Source: Pelecanus crispus (Eukaryota > Chordata > Aves > Pelecaniformes > Pelecanidae). Taken from it: DNA of 64,000 nucleotides. Positions within the stretch are counted from its first letter, which is position 1. Each line of letters starts with the position of its first letter. Below, piece by piece: positions 12,302 to 23,759 of the stretch. A model generated the notes under the pieces. That model had not been told where the DNA came from. It did not search any database and worked only from the letters and a program-made list of their open reading frames with translations. Both the position numbers and the translations under genes were made by a program. The stretch spans positions 101,490,765-101,554,764 of the forward strand of contig NC_134644.1 in the NCBI RefSeq assembly GCF_030463565.1. Direction: 5' to 3'.

Positions 12302-15300
12302 CTTTAATAGGTAAGGGCAGAAAGAAATAACATCAGATGCATTTTTTCTATAACTCTACCAAAGAAACAGGTAGAAAGCTAAGTAATTTTCAAATCTACA
12401 GGAGCATGCAACATTACGCTGTCAGTGAGTAGGGTCATTTCTCTGTGTTCTGAAATTAAACTTCAGAATAAAACAAATGAAATTCAAGTAAACAATAAAC
12501 ATCCTTCAGAGGAATTTAGAACTTCTAGTTATGAATTATCCTCACCTAAATTTATCTTTGGGGAGTGGGAATAATAACTACATAGTGAAGAAAACACAAC
12601 AGGTAGGACTATTATTTATTTTGTCTTCCTTTTTATCTGTTTTAAGCCCCATGCTGCCAGAAATTTAGTTCATTTAAGAAAGGAACTAGTAAGAATATTG
12701 TAATTGAAAGGCATTTATCAGTTTTGGCACCCCAGCTCTGTCAGAAGCATGGAAATCAACTTACCCTGAATTGCTGGACCCCAAGCAAACAGATAGTACC
12801 AACTCAGGTGCAGATCTACGATGGTTTCCTCTCGGGGAACATATACAGGACGCTTGAATCGACATGTTACGCGATTGTTTTCAAAAACCCCTTCTTCATC
12901 TCTAGCAGGATTTCTCTGGATTTCTTTAGCCCACTGACCAACATTATAGAAGTGTTGTATTCGGACTCTTCCGTTATCGTCATGAACACAAGCCATGACA
13001 TCATCTCCTCCCTACATGGTAAAAACATATTGACAGAAGGAAAACAAAAGTGTCACAAAGCATTTCCTCATTTATGTATATAATTTTAGTTATCAAAAAC
13101 TAATCAAGACCTGAGGCTCTTATTCCTTCCTTCCTTCCAAGTTACATATACACAAATATTTGTCTCCCTAACCATGTGTCTTCAATTAGATTGAACAGCA
13201 CAAAGTGGATAGTAATATTTACTTACCCTTACTATCTCTGAATTCTGTTTTGGATCTTTTTAAGAGTTATTTTACCTAACCTGTATAACATATTTGTAAG
13301 AAATGATATCACCCTGACATCAGACAAATTAATTGATCATTGGAAGGCTGGTCTTCCGTAATTTGTGAAATTCTGAGATCCTGCTTCATAAAAACTGGCA
13401 GTCTTGAATCCATGATGTGTGCAAAATCCACTGCGTCAAATCATGGACAGAAATCCCACTAAATTTGGTAAAATAGAGGAGATAAATCTACTAAATCTGG
13501 GCAAATAGCAGCATAAATTCCAGCCTGTTTTTTCTAATCTCTTCTTGTGTCCACTTGAGGCAACATCACTTCTTATATCTCTTCAGAGAAAATGAAAAAT
13601 GTTCAGCATGCAGTAACAGAATATAGAACACCATAAGATACAAGAAAAGAGTAATCAACATGTGCTTCTTCACATGGAATAAACAGCCACCAAGCACTAC
13701 AATCAAGCAAAGAAACAACAGACAGAAGGAAGTGTGAGACAATTGTTTGTAGAGGTCATTCATAGAAATATTAAACCGGTTGCTAGAAGAGTTACACAAG
13801 GTCACTGCCAAAGTGGTAGAGCACTGCATCACTCAGGGACTAGCATTAATTTTAGGAGTACTATCTCACAGATGCCTTAGTATCTAGAACCATTAAAACA
13901 CTATGCAAGTTGGATGAATGGCATTTTAGTGAACACAACTGCTGCAGCTATCAGTGCCATATTAAATACAGGTCCTACTTCACCAATACTAATCTTTCTG
14001 ATACGTCACACTGATGATAGACATGATGCTTGCTAACGTGATCATCTCCGAGTTCTGTGTTATAGGGAAAGGAGAGAAAAAGGTGCAGTTTGGCTCTCTG
14101 GGAATACTGCTATGTGGATTTGTAAAAGATGTGCCAAAAGTGAGGGAAAAAGGGGACAACTCGGTAAAATACATGCTTGAAGAGTTTCTGCACTTCAGTG
14201 CTGCTGCAGGCAACCTTTCCAGCTTCTGTCTTGAGCCTATCCTTGTTCTCCATAATTTCTTTTCCAAGATTAATTTTTATACATCTGAGCATGAATCCCT
14301 CATTCTTAAGTACAAAAAGGCAAAAATAAAGCTGTTTTCACATAAAAAATTAAAAAGGAAAGAAAAAAGCATTCTGAATCTCAATTAATAGAATGACATT
14401 ACAAAATCCTACCGAGGCACAAAAGCATGAAGGTGGAAAAGGATAGTGTAATTTCAGACAAAGAAATAGGTCACAGGACTTTAAAAAAAAAAAAACAAAC
14501 CCAAACCCCAGAACTATTGAGGACACAAAATAGGGTTTTTTTCCTGAACTTCTGTAGCTATCCAGGCCACACCATTTTTACTAGGGCCTCCAAGGCACAG
14601 CCCGATTCTCACAGCCAAGCTGTTTCGACCCAGACTCATTTTACCATTACAGCCTCCGTATCCCAGGACACCCAAACATCCTGGAGGTTATGAAAAAGAA
14701 TGAAGTCAGCAGGGGAACAAGAGAGAAAGACAGAAGCTAACTGGTTTAGTCCAGCTGACTGATGGGTATTAGATCACGTACGTGGCAAATTTGGAAGCAA
14801 AACCTTTTACTTTACACTTATTTTTATTCTTCTTACCAGAAGCTGAGACCTAACACACTGCTTGGTATGCCTGGGATGAAAGGTAATGCCTGCTTTGTGA
14901 GGGGCTGATGAGGTGCAGGCGGTGGGACGCTGGGATCTACTGCAGGTTTATCAGAGTTACAAACTGGTAACATGATCTCCGATAGCTTGGGGGTAAGTAC
15001 TTAAATGTGCTGAGCTGCTTTGAAAACTCTGTTGAGCACTTGCATTTCCAGACATCTAAACTCTTCCCAAAATTTGGCTGTAAAACTGTTCCCCACAATA
15101 TTAATAATTTCTTGTGACGTGAACTGTTCTTTATGACACAACAGACTTCTATCTTTATTTGTGTTTATTTACAGAGTCATATTAAAACATATATAGTAAT
15201 GACTGAAAAGCACCTGCCCTCACATTTTCCTCCTATTTCTCATTCTGGGTCTGATAAAGATGTTGTTAAGTCAGCAGGACTCTTCCCATTTGTTTTTGTG

Positions 15301-18300
15301 GGTCCTAGCCCAGGACGTCTAAATTCTGTATTTTTTCAGACTACTGCTTATAACTGTACAAGAAACAGTCCTGTCCTCTTACTTGTGATTTAGGACACAG
15401 GCTCAGTATTGTTTTATATACTCAGGAGTGTTTCTGTATATGAACACCTACATTATGAACTGCATTTTAATCCTAAACATTTTACTAGGGATCACAGACA
15501 AAACATCTTTGCTTAAGTTGTCTATTACTCAGGTTTTTCAAAGTTCACACAGTACATCCTCCTGCTTTGCTCACTGAAACACAATGAAAAGTGAAGCTTT
15601 TGAATGAAAAAATAAGTACAGGAATAAGCATAAAACCAAACCCAATAAAATCCAGGAGAAAGAGAAACAGAAGAAGACATTTTAACAAGACTCCTTTCTA
15701 GCGTATGTACGCTTAAATTAGAGGAGTCATTTTGTCAGACATTTGTGGCTTCCCTGGAACAACACACACGTATGAAAGAAACAAAAAGATTTCCAAAGTT
15801 TAATGATAAAAGCCATATTTATATTGCTGAAAGTCAGCTGATTTACTGAAGAATAAAATTATTTGCTATTTAGTTTCTGATGTGCCTTTTGTCCAAGTAA
15901 CACTGACATAAAGTGCGACAGGACATTTCCATGTGAATTGGCCTATCCCTCCGGAGGGCTTTTCTAATAAAAAGGCAAAAAGCTAATAACATTCAGACAT
16001 TCAGAGCTGAACCAAAATACTGTTGTAATTCTCAGAGAAGAAGGGAAAGGACACGTTAGGAAGGATGAGGCACTTTTCTGGGAGGCACTAGGCCTGGCTT
16101 CTGCTCCCAGGGTGGCTACCAAATGGTGGTTTGTTTTCAGCAAGTCAGTTTTTCCTTATATGGTCTGTTTCTGACAGATCAAATACAAACCATTTATATC
16201 CTAGCATGTAAAAGTGTGCACACTGTCAACGTGAAGAGCTGTACGTGTCTTACCATTTTCTTGTCTGAGGAAAATCCTACCGCCACCCAGCCATCGGTAT
16301 CAGCACTCAACTCAAATTCAACATCAGCTCCTATTCTACGGTAACTTAGAAAGTAGTCACAAGTCTCTGCATTGCATCCAGGTTTACCGTACCTAAACAG
16401 AATTGGAAATATATGTAGCTTTTCCTTGCAATTTGCTGCTATGGAACTTAATTACATTTCTGCAAGAAAAAACTAAAAGAATGCATTTTGGTATAATGGC
16501 AGTAAAACATATTACATTATGCTATACACAAAGTACCATTAATTAAGTGTTTGCAATTATTACTCTTTTAGTGTGAGAATGTATAGTATTTAAACAGTAC
16601 GGCAAGCAATTAATTACACACAGTGTTACTCGACCTTCCTAGCCCTGGTTTTGTAAAGTGCTTTGCGAAAACACAAGAAACATGAAATAACTGCAGGTCC
16701 ATAACTATGACGTACATGCTTAAATAATCTAGTTTCCTCAAATAATATAGTCCATAACTACAAAGCATGTTCTTAAATAATAAACATTTATTAAAATTAA
16801 TATGGAACATTTACCAAAGTCTCCAATGCAATCAGTCAGCATTTGCAAACATAAAGGTATATGCACTCTTAATCTCAGACTGACCTGAAGCATCCCTTGG
16901 TTTTTCCACAGTCATCCACTCTGATTTTTGCAAATGGATCCACAGGAGGAGCAGTAGGGAAAGGGTAACCTGTATAATCAGAATAAATCATTACTAAATA
17001 AAATATGAGGAATAAAAAGCAATAATACTAAAGGGAAAGGGTTCCAATAGCATTTACTTTGTCTGCTGATAACTGAGCTGTTCAGATGAGGGACTACTTT
17101 GTCATATAAACAATCTCTTGCTCAGACGGTCCTGGGTCCAGGTACCAAAGTAACACTGACAACTGAAAACAAGAATTTTCTCAGGTTTCCTACATTCATC
17201 CAGAAGGGTGCCAGAGCATGGCTTTGCTACACCGAGGACAAAAGTTAACTTAAGGCTGCGGGAACACGGAGTAGTGCGGTCAACAAACAACTAGGGATCT
17301 CCACTCAGCTGTCTCTTTGTACACTCTTAGCCCCCTCAGGAAATCCATAAGGGAACTAAATCTGACTCCTTAGCTATAAACAACAGCATTAAGTATAAAT
17401 GCAGGGCACCAGATTCAGAGCTGTAGGAACGGATACCGAAAGGACCTTATAATACATCCTCCATTAAGAAGTATAATAAAACATGCATTGCAATAAAAGG
17501 TAAGAGAGTATCAAAACAGGGAATCGCCTGCAGTTTTGACCCGCAATCACTTGTGAAGCAAGACCCAGAAGAGGCAGACAATGAGAGCTATGACTCCAAG
17601 CAATCCCCTGTCTGCTGTATGATAGTACGCCAAAGAGAACGTGCGAACATTTGCAAACAGACCTTTTCTGTCTTGGCTTGTAGAAGTTTATGTCCGCTGC
17701 ATGAACACGGATATTTTAACAGGATGGTCTCTTACTGAGCCAACTGAAAACCAAGGTGCTAGCTGTGAAACTAGAAAGTCCTCTGAAAGCGCTTCATTGG
17801 ACAGAAAATAAACACTGCAGTTAGTTACAGCATCTGCAAACAAACATTTAACCTACACAACCTCAGGCGTTTGGGAACCCTGATTCGCTTCCCTAGATTT
17901 CTGACAATGCCAAAGGAGAAAGTATGCTGTAAATTGCAAATTACAGCCTCCATTAACTGTATCGGAGGCCTGGGTAAATTAGCCAGCACGGACGTATAAA
18001 GTCGGCAAAAATTCACCGCAGCCTGTAGCGGAGCATCACCGAAAGACATCCTACCTTCTCACGTCTTCCTTTTTTTCAAACGCATCAAACAATGGGTTTT
18101 CAATGCAGCCTAGCCACAAGACTAGAGTTTTAACGTTCTGCCATTTGTAACTTCAAGTAAAAAAAGCCACAAAACCCCAGACGCGACCTCTGCATTTCTT
18201 ACCACTCAAGACGTCACAGGGCATTTCGAAAACCACAAAAACCGGGGCTCCTTTTAAGTTAGCAGCCCGGAAAGCTTTTCACGAGAGGGTCTGCACCTCG

Positions 18301-18925
18301 GAAGGCGAGGCACCGCCGGCCTGCCCCGCTCAGCGGGACGGGGACGGAGCCCGGACCCCCGGCCCCCTCCCCGGCCCCTGCCGCGGCCCCGGCCCCCGCC
18401 CGGGGGAGACGCCCGGGCCCGGGGAGTCGCTGGGCCGCAGCCCGGCGGGGAGCGGGGCGCCAGCCCTGCGGAGGGCCCGGCCGCCGGGCAGGGTCCCCGG
18501 GGCTCCCCGCGGTCCCGCCCCCGGCCCCCGAGCGGCAGGGCCGGAGGCCGCCCGGGCGGCGGCGGGCGGAAGATGGCGGCGGGCGCTGGCCTTCGTGCTG
18601 AACGCCGCCCGCCGCCGGGCCGCCACCGACCGCCCGGCACGGCCCGGCCCTCCCGCCCGCCCTCCCTCCCTCCCTCCCTCCCTCCCCGCCCCGGGCTCGC
18701 CTCGCCGGCCGCCGCACCCTCCTCGGAGAGGTAGCGCAGGTCGTAGAACTCGCTGGCGAAGGTGCCGTACGAGGAGTCGTGGTGAGGCCGCGCCGCCTCC
18801 TCGCCCTGCTCCCCGCCGCCCGCCTCCCGCCGCCCGCCGCCCTCCTCCGCCGGGCTGGCGGCGGAGCCGGCCAGGAGCAGCAGCAGCAGCAGCCGCCGCC
18901 AAGCGCCGCGGCTCCGCACCGCCAT
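12129..18925 (-). CDS. FRRS1L: FRRS1L, ferric-chelate-reductase-1-like DOMON protein (complete, 5 coding exons)
   Basis: Five exons (18718-18925, 16885-16969, 16254-16392, 12765-13011, 12129-12301) join in phase into a 283-residue protein. The layout is a signal peptide at about 1-24 (leucine run), a low-complexity acidic/Gly linker to about 47, the conserved stretch [20 protein letters not shown], a Cys-containing segment ([20 protein letters not shown]), a DOMON domain at about 105-225, and a C-terminal hydrophobic segment ending LLMGTP. The sequence after the linker is nearly identical to the human protein as I remember it (about 293 residues). FRRS1L lacks the reeler and cytochrome b561 domains of FRRS1, so it is not expected to be a reductase. 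The family protein acts in the neuronal endoplasmic reticulum in early AMPA-receptor (GluA) assembly, and loss causes human epileptic encephalopathy. No frameshift or missing splice site is seen. Confidence 0.97.
12302..12764 (-). other. FRRS1L: FRRS1L intron 4
   Basis: Intron of 463 bp bounded by GT (12764-12763) and AG (12303-12302). It is AT-rich, and I see no repeat or embedded gene. Confidence 0.9.
12765..13011 (-). CDS. FRRS1L: FRRS1L coding exon 4 (rest of DOMON domain)
   Basis: The acceptor is ATGTAG and the donor is GTAAGT. The 247 bases encode 82 residues plus one base of a glycine codon, from [16 protein letters not shown] through [14 protein letters not shown] to [13 protein letters not shown]. 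This is the most conserved part of the protein and completes the DOMON fold. The codons past the donor (KLISM...) are intronic read-through and not part of the protein. Confidence 0.97.
13012..16253 (-). other. FRRS1L: FRRS1L intron 3
   Basis: This 3.2-kb intron is mostly unique AT-rich DNA. It holds a short (TTCC)4 run at 13122-13138 and an A13 run at about 14482-14494. The open frames in it (for example 13989-14388 on both strands) have no codon character or recognisable domain. Confidence 0.85.
16254..16392 (-). CDS. FRRS1L: FRRS1L coding exon 3 (start of DOMON domain)
   Basis: The acceptor is CTGTTTAG and the donor is GTAAGA. The 139 bases encode the end of an Arg codon followed by 46 residues, beginning [18 protein letters not shown] and ending [13 protein letters not shown]. 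The [20 protein letters not shown] part is the first half of the DOMON beta-sandwich. An overlapping forward-strand open frame (16123-16344) is a shadow of this exon. Confidence 0.96.
16393..16884 (-). other. FRRS1L: FRRS1L intron 2
   Basis: Intron of 492 bp with correct GT and AG ends. It is AT-rich and carries no visible feature. Confidence 0.9.
16885..16969 (-). CDS. FRRS1L: FRRS1L coding exon 2
   Basis: The acceptor is TATACAG and the donor is GTCAGT. The 85-base exon enters with two bases of a codon and leaves with two, encoding [12 protein letters not shown]...[11 protein letters not shown], the stretch just before the DOMON domain. The peptide matches human FRRS1L almost residue for residue as I remember it, including the two cysteines. 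Confidence 0.95.
16970..18717 (-). other. FRRS1L: FRRS1L intron 1
   Basis: Intron of 1748 bp. The right 450 bases are extremely GC-rich and belong to the CpG island, including a CCCT repeat. The left part is ordinary AT-rich DNA. No other gene is seen. Confidence 0.88.
18659..18688 (+). repeat. (CCCT)n simple repeat in FRRS1L intron 1
   Basis: About seven CCCT/CCTC units lie just downstream of the exon 1 donor, inside the CpG island. The tract is polypyrimidine on the plus strand. Confidence 0.9.
18718..18925 (-). CDS. FRRS1L: FRRS1L coding exon 1 (start codon, signal peptide)
   Basis: The ATG at 18925-18923 sits in a perfect Kozak context (GCCGCCATGG). It is followed by [11 protein letters not shown], a seven-leucine core and a small-residue cleavage region (GSAASPA), which is a classical signal peptide. 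The exon encodes residues 1-69 and ends SEE plus one base of a glycine codon. The donor is GTGCGG, a usable but non-optimal site. The reading frame stays open upstream of this ATG through the minisatellite, but this is the first methionine with both a Kozak match and a signal peptide, so I take it as the start. The linker at residues 25-47 is rich in Gly, Glu and Arg and is the least conserved part. Confidence 0.95.
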
Positions 18926-18988
18926 GGCGGCGGCGGGGCGGGGAGGCGGCGGCGCCCGAGCGCGGCTCCTGCGCCGGCGGGGCTGGGC

Positions 18989-19007
18989 GGGGGGGGGGGG
19001 GGGGGGG
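18989..19007 (+). repeat. G19 homopolymer in the 5' UTR/promoter
   Basis: An uninterrupted run of 19 G on the plus strand, so C19 in the sense strand of FRRS1L, starts 64 bases upstream of the start codon. It is followed by a further GGCCGGCCCCGGGGGGG stretch. Such runs are length-unstable and hard to sequence. Confidence 0.95.
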
Positions 19008-19185
19008 CCGGCCCCGGGGGGGCGGCGTGGGAGGGGGCTTGGGGGGAGAGGCGTAGGGGCGGGCTGCGCGCGGGAGCGCTGCGCGTGGGGGCTGTGGTGG
19101 GCGGGGGCGGGGCGGTGTCGCCCCCAGCCCCGGCCCAGGCAAAGCCCCCGGCAGCGCCGAGGCCTCCCGCGGCCCCCGGCCCCCC

Positions 19186-19795
19186 GCGGGACCACCCCAC
19201 GGCCCACCCCCCACGGCCCACCCCGCAGCCCACCCCACTCGGGAGCACCCCCCGGACCCCCGCGGGAGCACCCCACGGCCCACCCCACAGCCCACACCCC
19301 GCGGGAGCACCGCACAGCCCACCTCACGGCCCACCCCCCGCGGGAGCACCCCCTGGCCCACCCCACTCGGGAGCACCCCCGGGCCCCCGTGGGAGCACTC
19401 CAAAGCCCACCCCACAGCCCACCTCCCACTGGAGCCCCCCACGGCCCACCCCACAGCCCACCCCCCACGGGAGCACCCCCCGGCCCACCCCACAGCCCAC
19501 CCTCCACGGGAGCACCCCCCGGCCCACCCCACAGCCCACCCCCCACAGGAACAGCCCACGGCCCCCGGCCCCCTGCGGGAGCACCCCACGGCCCACCCCA
19601 CTCAGGAGCACCCCCCGGACCCCCACAGGAGCACCCCAAAGCCCACCCCACAGCCCACCCCCCGCGGGAGCACCCCCCGGCCCACCCCACAGCCCACCCC
19701 CCGCGGGAGCACCCCCCGGCCCACCCCCCAGCCCACCCCCCACGGGAGCACCCCACGGCCCACCCCACAGCCCATCCTCCGCAGGCCGGGGCGCA
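19186..19795. repeat. GC-rich minisatellite with 39-bp unit, upstream of FRRS1L
   Basis: The unit contains a GGGAGCAC block, CCCCGGCCCACCCC, then ACAGCCCACCCC. The GGGAG anchor recurs exactly 39 bases apart at 19627/19666/19705/19744 and at 19469/19508/19547, with shorter variant units of 23-27 bases between these blocks. The minus strand is G-rich with repeated GGGG and GGG runs. Units differ by substitutions, so it is not a recent perfect expansion. Since 39 is divisible by 3, open frames run through it in several frames on both strands; these are not genes. Confidence 0.93.
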
Positions 19796-20260
19796 GCCCT
19801 CGGGGGGCCGCCGCGGGCCGCCCCCGTCCAGCCCCCGTGGCCTGGATTCACCGGGGCCTCTCAGCGTGCGCTTCCAGAGGATGTGATCCATCCCACTGGG
19901 TGGTCGCTGGCCGGGCTTCTCTCTTTATTTTTTATTTTTAACGACTCCTGAGGTGGGACTGAAGGCAGAGCGCAACTTAACGTTTCAGGTAAAACCCCAC
20001 GCTAGCGAGCGTTCGCTATCTGGTTGCGCGTTCTCGCTTTGTGTTCCGCGCTGCGACATAACCGCAGCGACACGAATACGCTGAACACCTGGCAGGACGG
20101 GAAGAAAAGCCCAGCTTGTGCCCCCGAAGTTTGCCTGGGCTCTCGTGCCCGACGCTGGACGCGCAGCGAGGCGTTAAGGATACGTTTGCGTTCTCGCTGT
20201 GCCGTGGTATCTACGGGTTGGTGGAGGAACAGTGACCTTTCGTCCCCCGTGTTCGCTGAA
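19796..20260. promoter_or_regulatory. CpG-rich shoulder beyond the minisatellite, possible divergent promoter
   Basis: CpG density stays high past the minisatellite, for example around 20000-20180, then falls sharply near 20260. A plus-strand donor-like TTTCAG followed by GTAAAA lies at 19983-19994. A divergent non-coding first exon is possible but nothing here proves transcription. Confidence 0.35.
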
Positions 20261-23200
20261 GCGGCTCTTTTTTCGGGTTTAGATTGCCGTCTTCTGGTTA
20301 TAACTATAATATCTTTTTTATATTGTTACGCGTGGTTACGCTCCCTCCTCTGAGAGTCTGGAAGAAAATTCCGCAAAACATTGCGGGGGAGGGAGGGAGA
20401 CAGAAGAAGACACAGCAGTCGGCAATATTCTGAAAATTGAAATAACCCTCAATTTAAATCTTTTCTGGTTTATTATCGATGACTGAACTGAGTTATTTTT
20501 TGATGGGGCACTGAGACTGCCTGAGACCTAGGCTGCGTTAGGGATAAGTTCATTCCCTTGGGCTGAGCGGTTGCTTGCAATACCAGAGTGTGCTCAGCTG
20601 CATCGAGCGGAGGACATTAATTCACGTCTCTGTGCTTTAGTCCAGTGGAGTAGCATCCTATCTCTCACTCCAAATTGAGGAACAGCCACACAGAGGTAAA
20701 AAGTAAGTTGCAAAAGAAATTTCGATCGCATGCGAATTCAACATGTTCCATAGTAGCGTGTGGAAAGAGCTATGGGAGAGCAACACCAAGCTCAAGTGCA
20801 AAATAATGAGTCCCTTCTTCCCACCTTGCCGAGCCTGACAAACTTTACCAGGCCAGTGGAAAACAAACGGCAATAGAAAAACCCTTATAAATCAGGCTAA
20901 CAGGAAAATAAGGCTGCAGCTTATTCTTTCTGGCAACAAGCAACTCTGATGAAGGCCCCCCGTCTCCTTTCTGAAATAGCTAGCCGAGGGTTGTGATGCC
21001 TGTGAAGAAGCATTTGCTCAGCGAGGGAACAGCTGTCAGCTGCATGCTGGTTTTTCCTCCCTGGAAACAGGCTTCAGTGCGCTGCGATACAGGCGATGCT
21101 TCGCAGTAATAGTAAACACTTAGGACATTTATCATGTATTGCTTGTACCTATGTGACACCTGTCGTTTTAAATCTGACAGCTAAGATAACTGTGATTACA
21201 GTGGAGCTGCACTGATTTTCTAAGGTGAAGATAACAGCTGAGAGACTGACCCTGTCGCATGTGCCTTCCTCCTAGTAAAGCCTTAAAAATTAAAATGAAA
21301 GTAACTCCAGACACCTTTTTTTTTCCCCCTATGACCTCTTGTGTTTTCCTGAAAGTTGTCCCTGTCACAGAAATGGGTTGCTTATAGGAAGCAATGTCAC
21401 ATTGAGACTGGTGGAGCACTAATGAATACCTTCATTTTTCAGCAAACAGGAAGGTCTACGCTACAACTAATAGCGCTGCCCATGCGGCAGCCGTTCTGCA
21501 GGGAAGATCCCTATCTGATCAAGTAATTAAGGTTGCCATCAAAAAAAGCATTAGCAGAAGGAGTCCAAACTGCAGTTGCATGAGCAGCCTTAATCCTCGA
21601 ACGCCTATACTTTCCGAATGCTGTATTTCGCAGCTTGCACGTGCTGGTAATGCCTCATAATGAGATGTACGCATGCTGCCTCATGTGTGAACCATGTATT
21701 GGAAGGCATCGCCGTCCTCTGGCAGCGGGAGTCCTCTTGCTTTTGGTGAAGGTGGGATGTGGTCATTTCCACCGCTTCTTGTGCCTTCACCTCCTGCCTT
21801 AGGGGAATCTAGCAGTCAAATTCCCTGCACAATTAAAGTGGTTTCCCTAGCTTGGGCAATTTTCTGGTGCTAGCGCTCAGTCTAGCAGTGTCTTCCCAGA
21901 GCTGGAGACTGGGATTATCCCCAGCCGTCCCTTGAGGCTTGTCCTGCCTTCTCTCTTGGCTCTGTCACCCAGCGTACACCTTCCTCCTGGAGACTCACAC
22001 GTTTTGGGGGTATTTGGACTAGAAATTAAAGCTTCAGGAGTAAGTCATAGTTTACATAACAGATACTCAGGAAAAAAAAATCTTGTCTCAGAGTCTCTAA
22101 CTGTGTTATTCAGGAGTGGCTGCAGCTCCCATACTGAGATGGGGGGAAGAGGGTAAAACCCCACTAGTCATAGCAGAGCATGACCTGGCTAATGAAGAGA
22201 GGCATGGGCGAAGGCCAGTGATGCTGGCAGACCATTAGGCTACAGAAATGCCTACTACAGCATCCTTTGTGCCCACCCTTCCTTTGGGACCACCCGTGTC
22301 AAGCAAAGTCTCCCCCTCCCCGCCACTGCTGTGGCTGGTTAGGCTGGATCCTGCCTGATCCAGTTGCTTTTCTGCTTCTGTGCATGAGCTAGAGGGTTTT
22401 CTCCATTTGGTAGTCCTCCTATCAAAGGCCCAACTTCCTTACTCAGCTCTTGATGCGTTATTGCTCATCCCAATTCACTCCAAAAAGCCAAAGCTGGTCA
22501 AGTTCATACTGCCCTGTCTCTTCCCAGCTCCTTCCTCAGGATATCCATGCCTCAGGAACAGCTCCTTCAAGTTTAGTGCTCCTGGTTATTTCCATCAAAT
22601 CGACATGTATTGAAAAATCAGCATGTATCCACTAGTGCTGACTAACAAAATGACTCCTGAGACAGCAGTTTTCTTGCAGTAACTCTGCAATAACCTGAAC
22701 CAGAATTTATAATTCATATGCAGTTTTCTCGAACCCTTACCACAATCTTGTTCAATATGATGAATGTATCTACTCTACCAGTAATTTCTCTTGGGCTTTC
22801 CTTTATTAAACAACAATACAAATTTTAGAAATTGAGCAATCACCCTGGTTTCATTAATAGTCATTCATCACGTGCTCTAGTTTACAGAAACATGCTTGCA
22901 GTGTTAGTTACTCAGACTAAGATATGGGAGAAAGTATGCTAGGAATTTCTTGCAAGGAGAGCTTTTTCACAGTGTTGTACAAAACCGACTGACGAAGGAA
23001 AAAAATGTCAAATGCCAATTCATTAAGAATATCTTCTATGAGAAAAGTAAAAATTAAGTGATCGCCTTAGAAAAACTAAAACACTATGGAGGAAAAAAGA
23101 TGTGTGCTATTTCTGAAAGCTACTAAACAAAGAGATGAGTGAGCTTTTTGGAGGCATGGTACTGCTTCAGGTCTTATGGAGAAAGGCAAGAAAATATAAA

Positions 23201-23759
23201 CTGTAAATATGTTACCATCCAAATAAAAACTGCATTAGATCATTAGATCATCTTTTTGCTCAGCACTGGTAAATCTTTCTTTTTCTGCCTCCACCGAGTT
23301 ACGTATCTGGTCTTGCTCCAAGGGCAATCGTGCCTCTGCAGCCAATACTGCTCACAACAGCACTCTTTCTATAAAATTGATCTAATGTAGGAAAAAAAGC
23401 AACATCTCAAAGTTCTTTTCTGAAAGCAGAACACACACCAACCCAAAGACTCACACACCAATCCAAAGACTAAGTCCAGCAGTCTTAGACACCAAATCAG
23501 CATGAGTTTTGCTTCTGTAAGCACTGAAGACCCTTCCCAAGGTATATTAAAACCGTGCAGCTTTTTTTTGTGCCTTGGTTTACATCAGGCAGCTTATGTC
23601 TTTTCTCCCAAGACTGCATTTTTTTTTTACCTCTCTGGCACTCTTTGATACCCCAGCATGAATACAGTGCTGGGAGGTAAATCTACCCTAAAAGCCAGAT
23701 CTGCCAGATGGTGGCACAATGTGCACCAGGAGGTTTTGGAGCAAAACTTTTCACATTTT
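20261..23759. other. Intergenic DNA, 5' side of FRRS1L
   Basis: Unique sequence of mixed composition. A 20-bp tandem duplication lies at 23432-23471. The open frames are short and none has a domain or credible splice signals. Confidence 0.6.
23432..23471 (+). repeat. 20-bp tandem duplication
   Basis: CACACACCAACCCAAAGACT is followed at once by a copy with a single C-to-T change. Confidence 0.9.

Larger units (their letters stand above)
18255..19150 (-). promoter_or_regulatory. FRRS1L: CpG-island promoter of FRRS1L
   Basis: The stretch is dense in CpG and G+C compared with its AT-rich surroundings and covers exon 1, the start of intron 1 and the upstream region. Overlapping Sp1/GC boxes are seen at 19099-19114, about 175 bases upstream of the start codon, and GCGC-rich NRF1-like sequence lies at 19064-19086. 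No TATA box is evident, as expected for a CpG-island promoter. The transcription start is not placed; it probably lies between 18930 and 19100. Confidence 0.85.

Noticed and set aside
12724-13083. Forward-strand 119-codon frame
   Set aside because: Antisense shadow of FRRS1L exon 4.
18254-19951. Very long overlapping open frames on both strands (up to 545 codons)
   Set aside because: They exist because the sequence is extremely GC-rich and the 39-bp repeat preserves frame in all registers. Only the part from 18925 to 18718 on the minus strand is real coding sequence.
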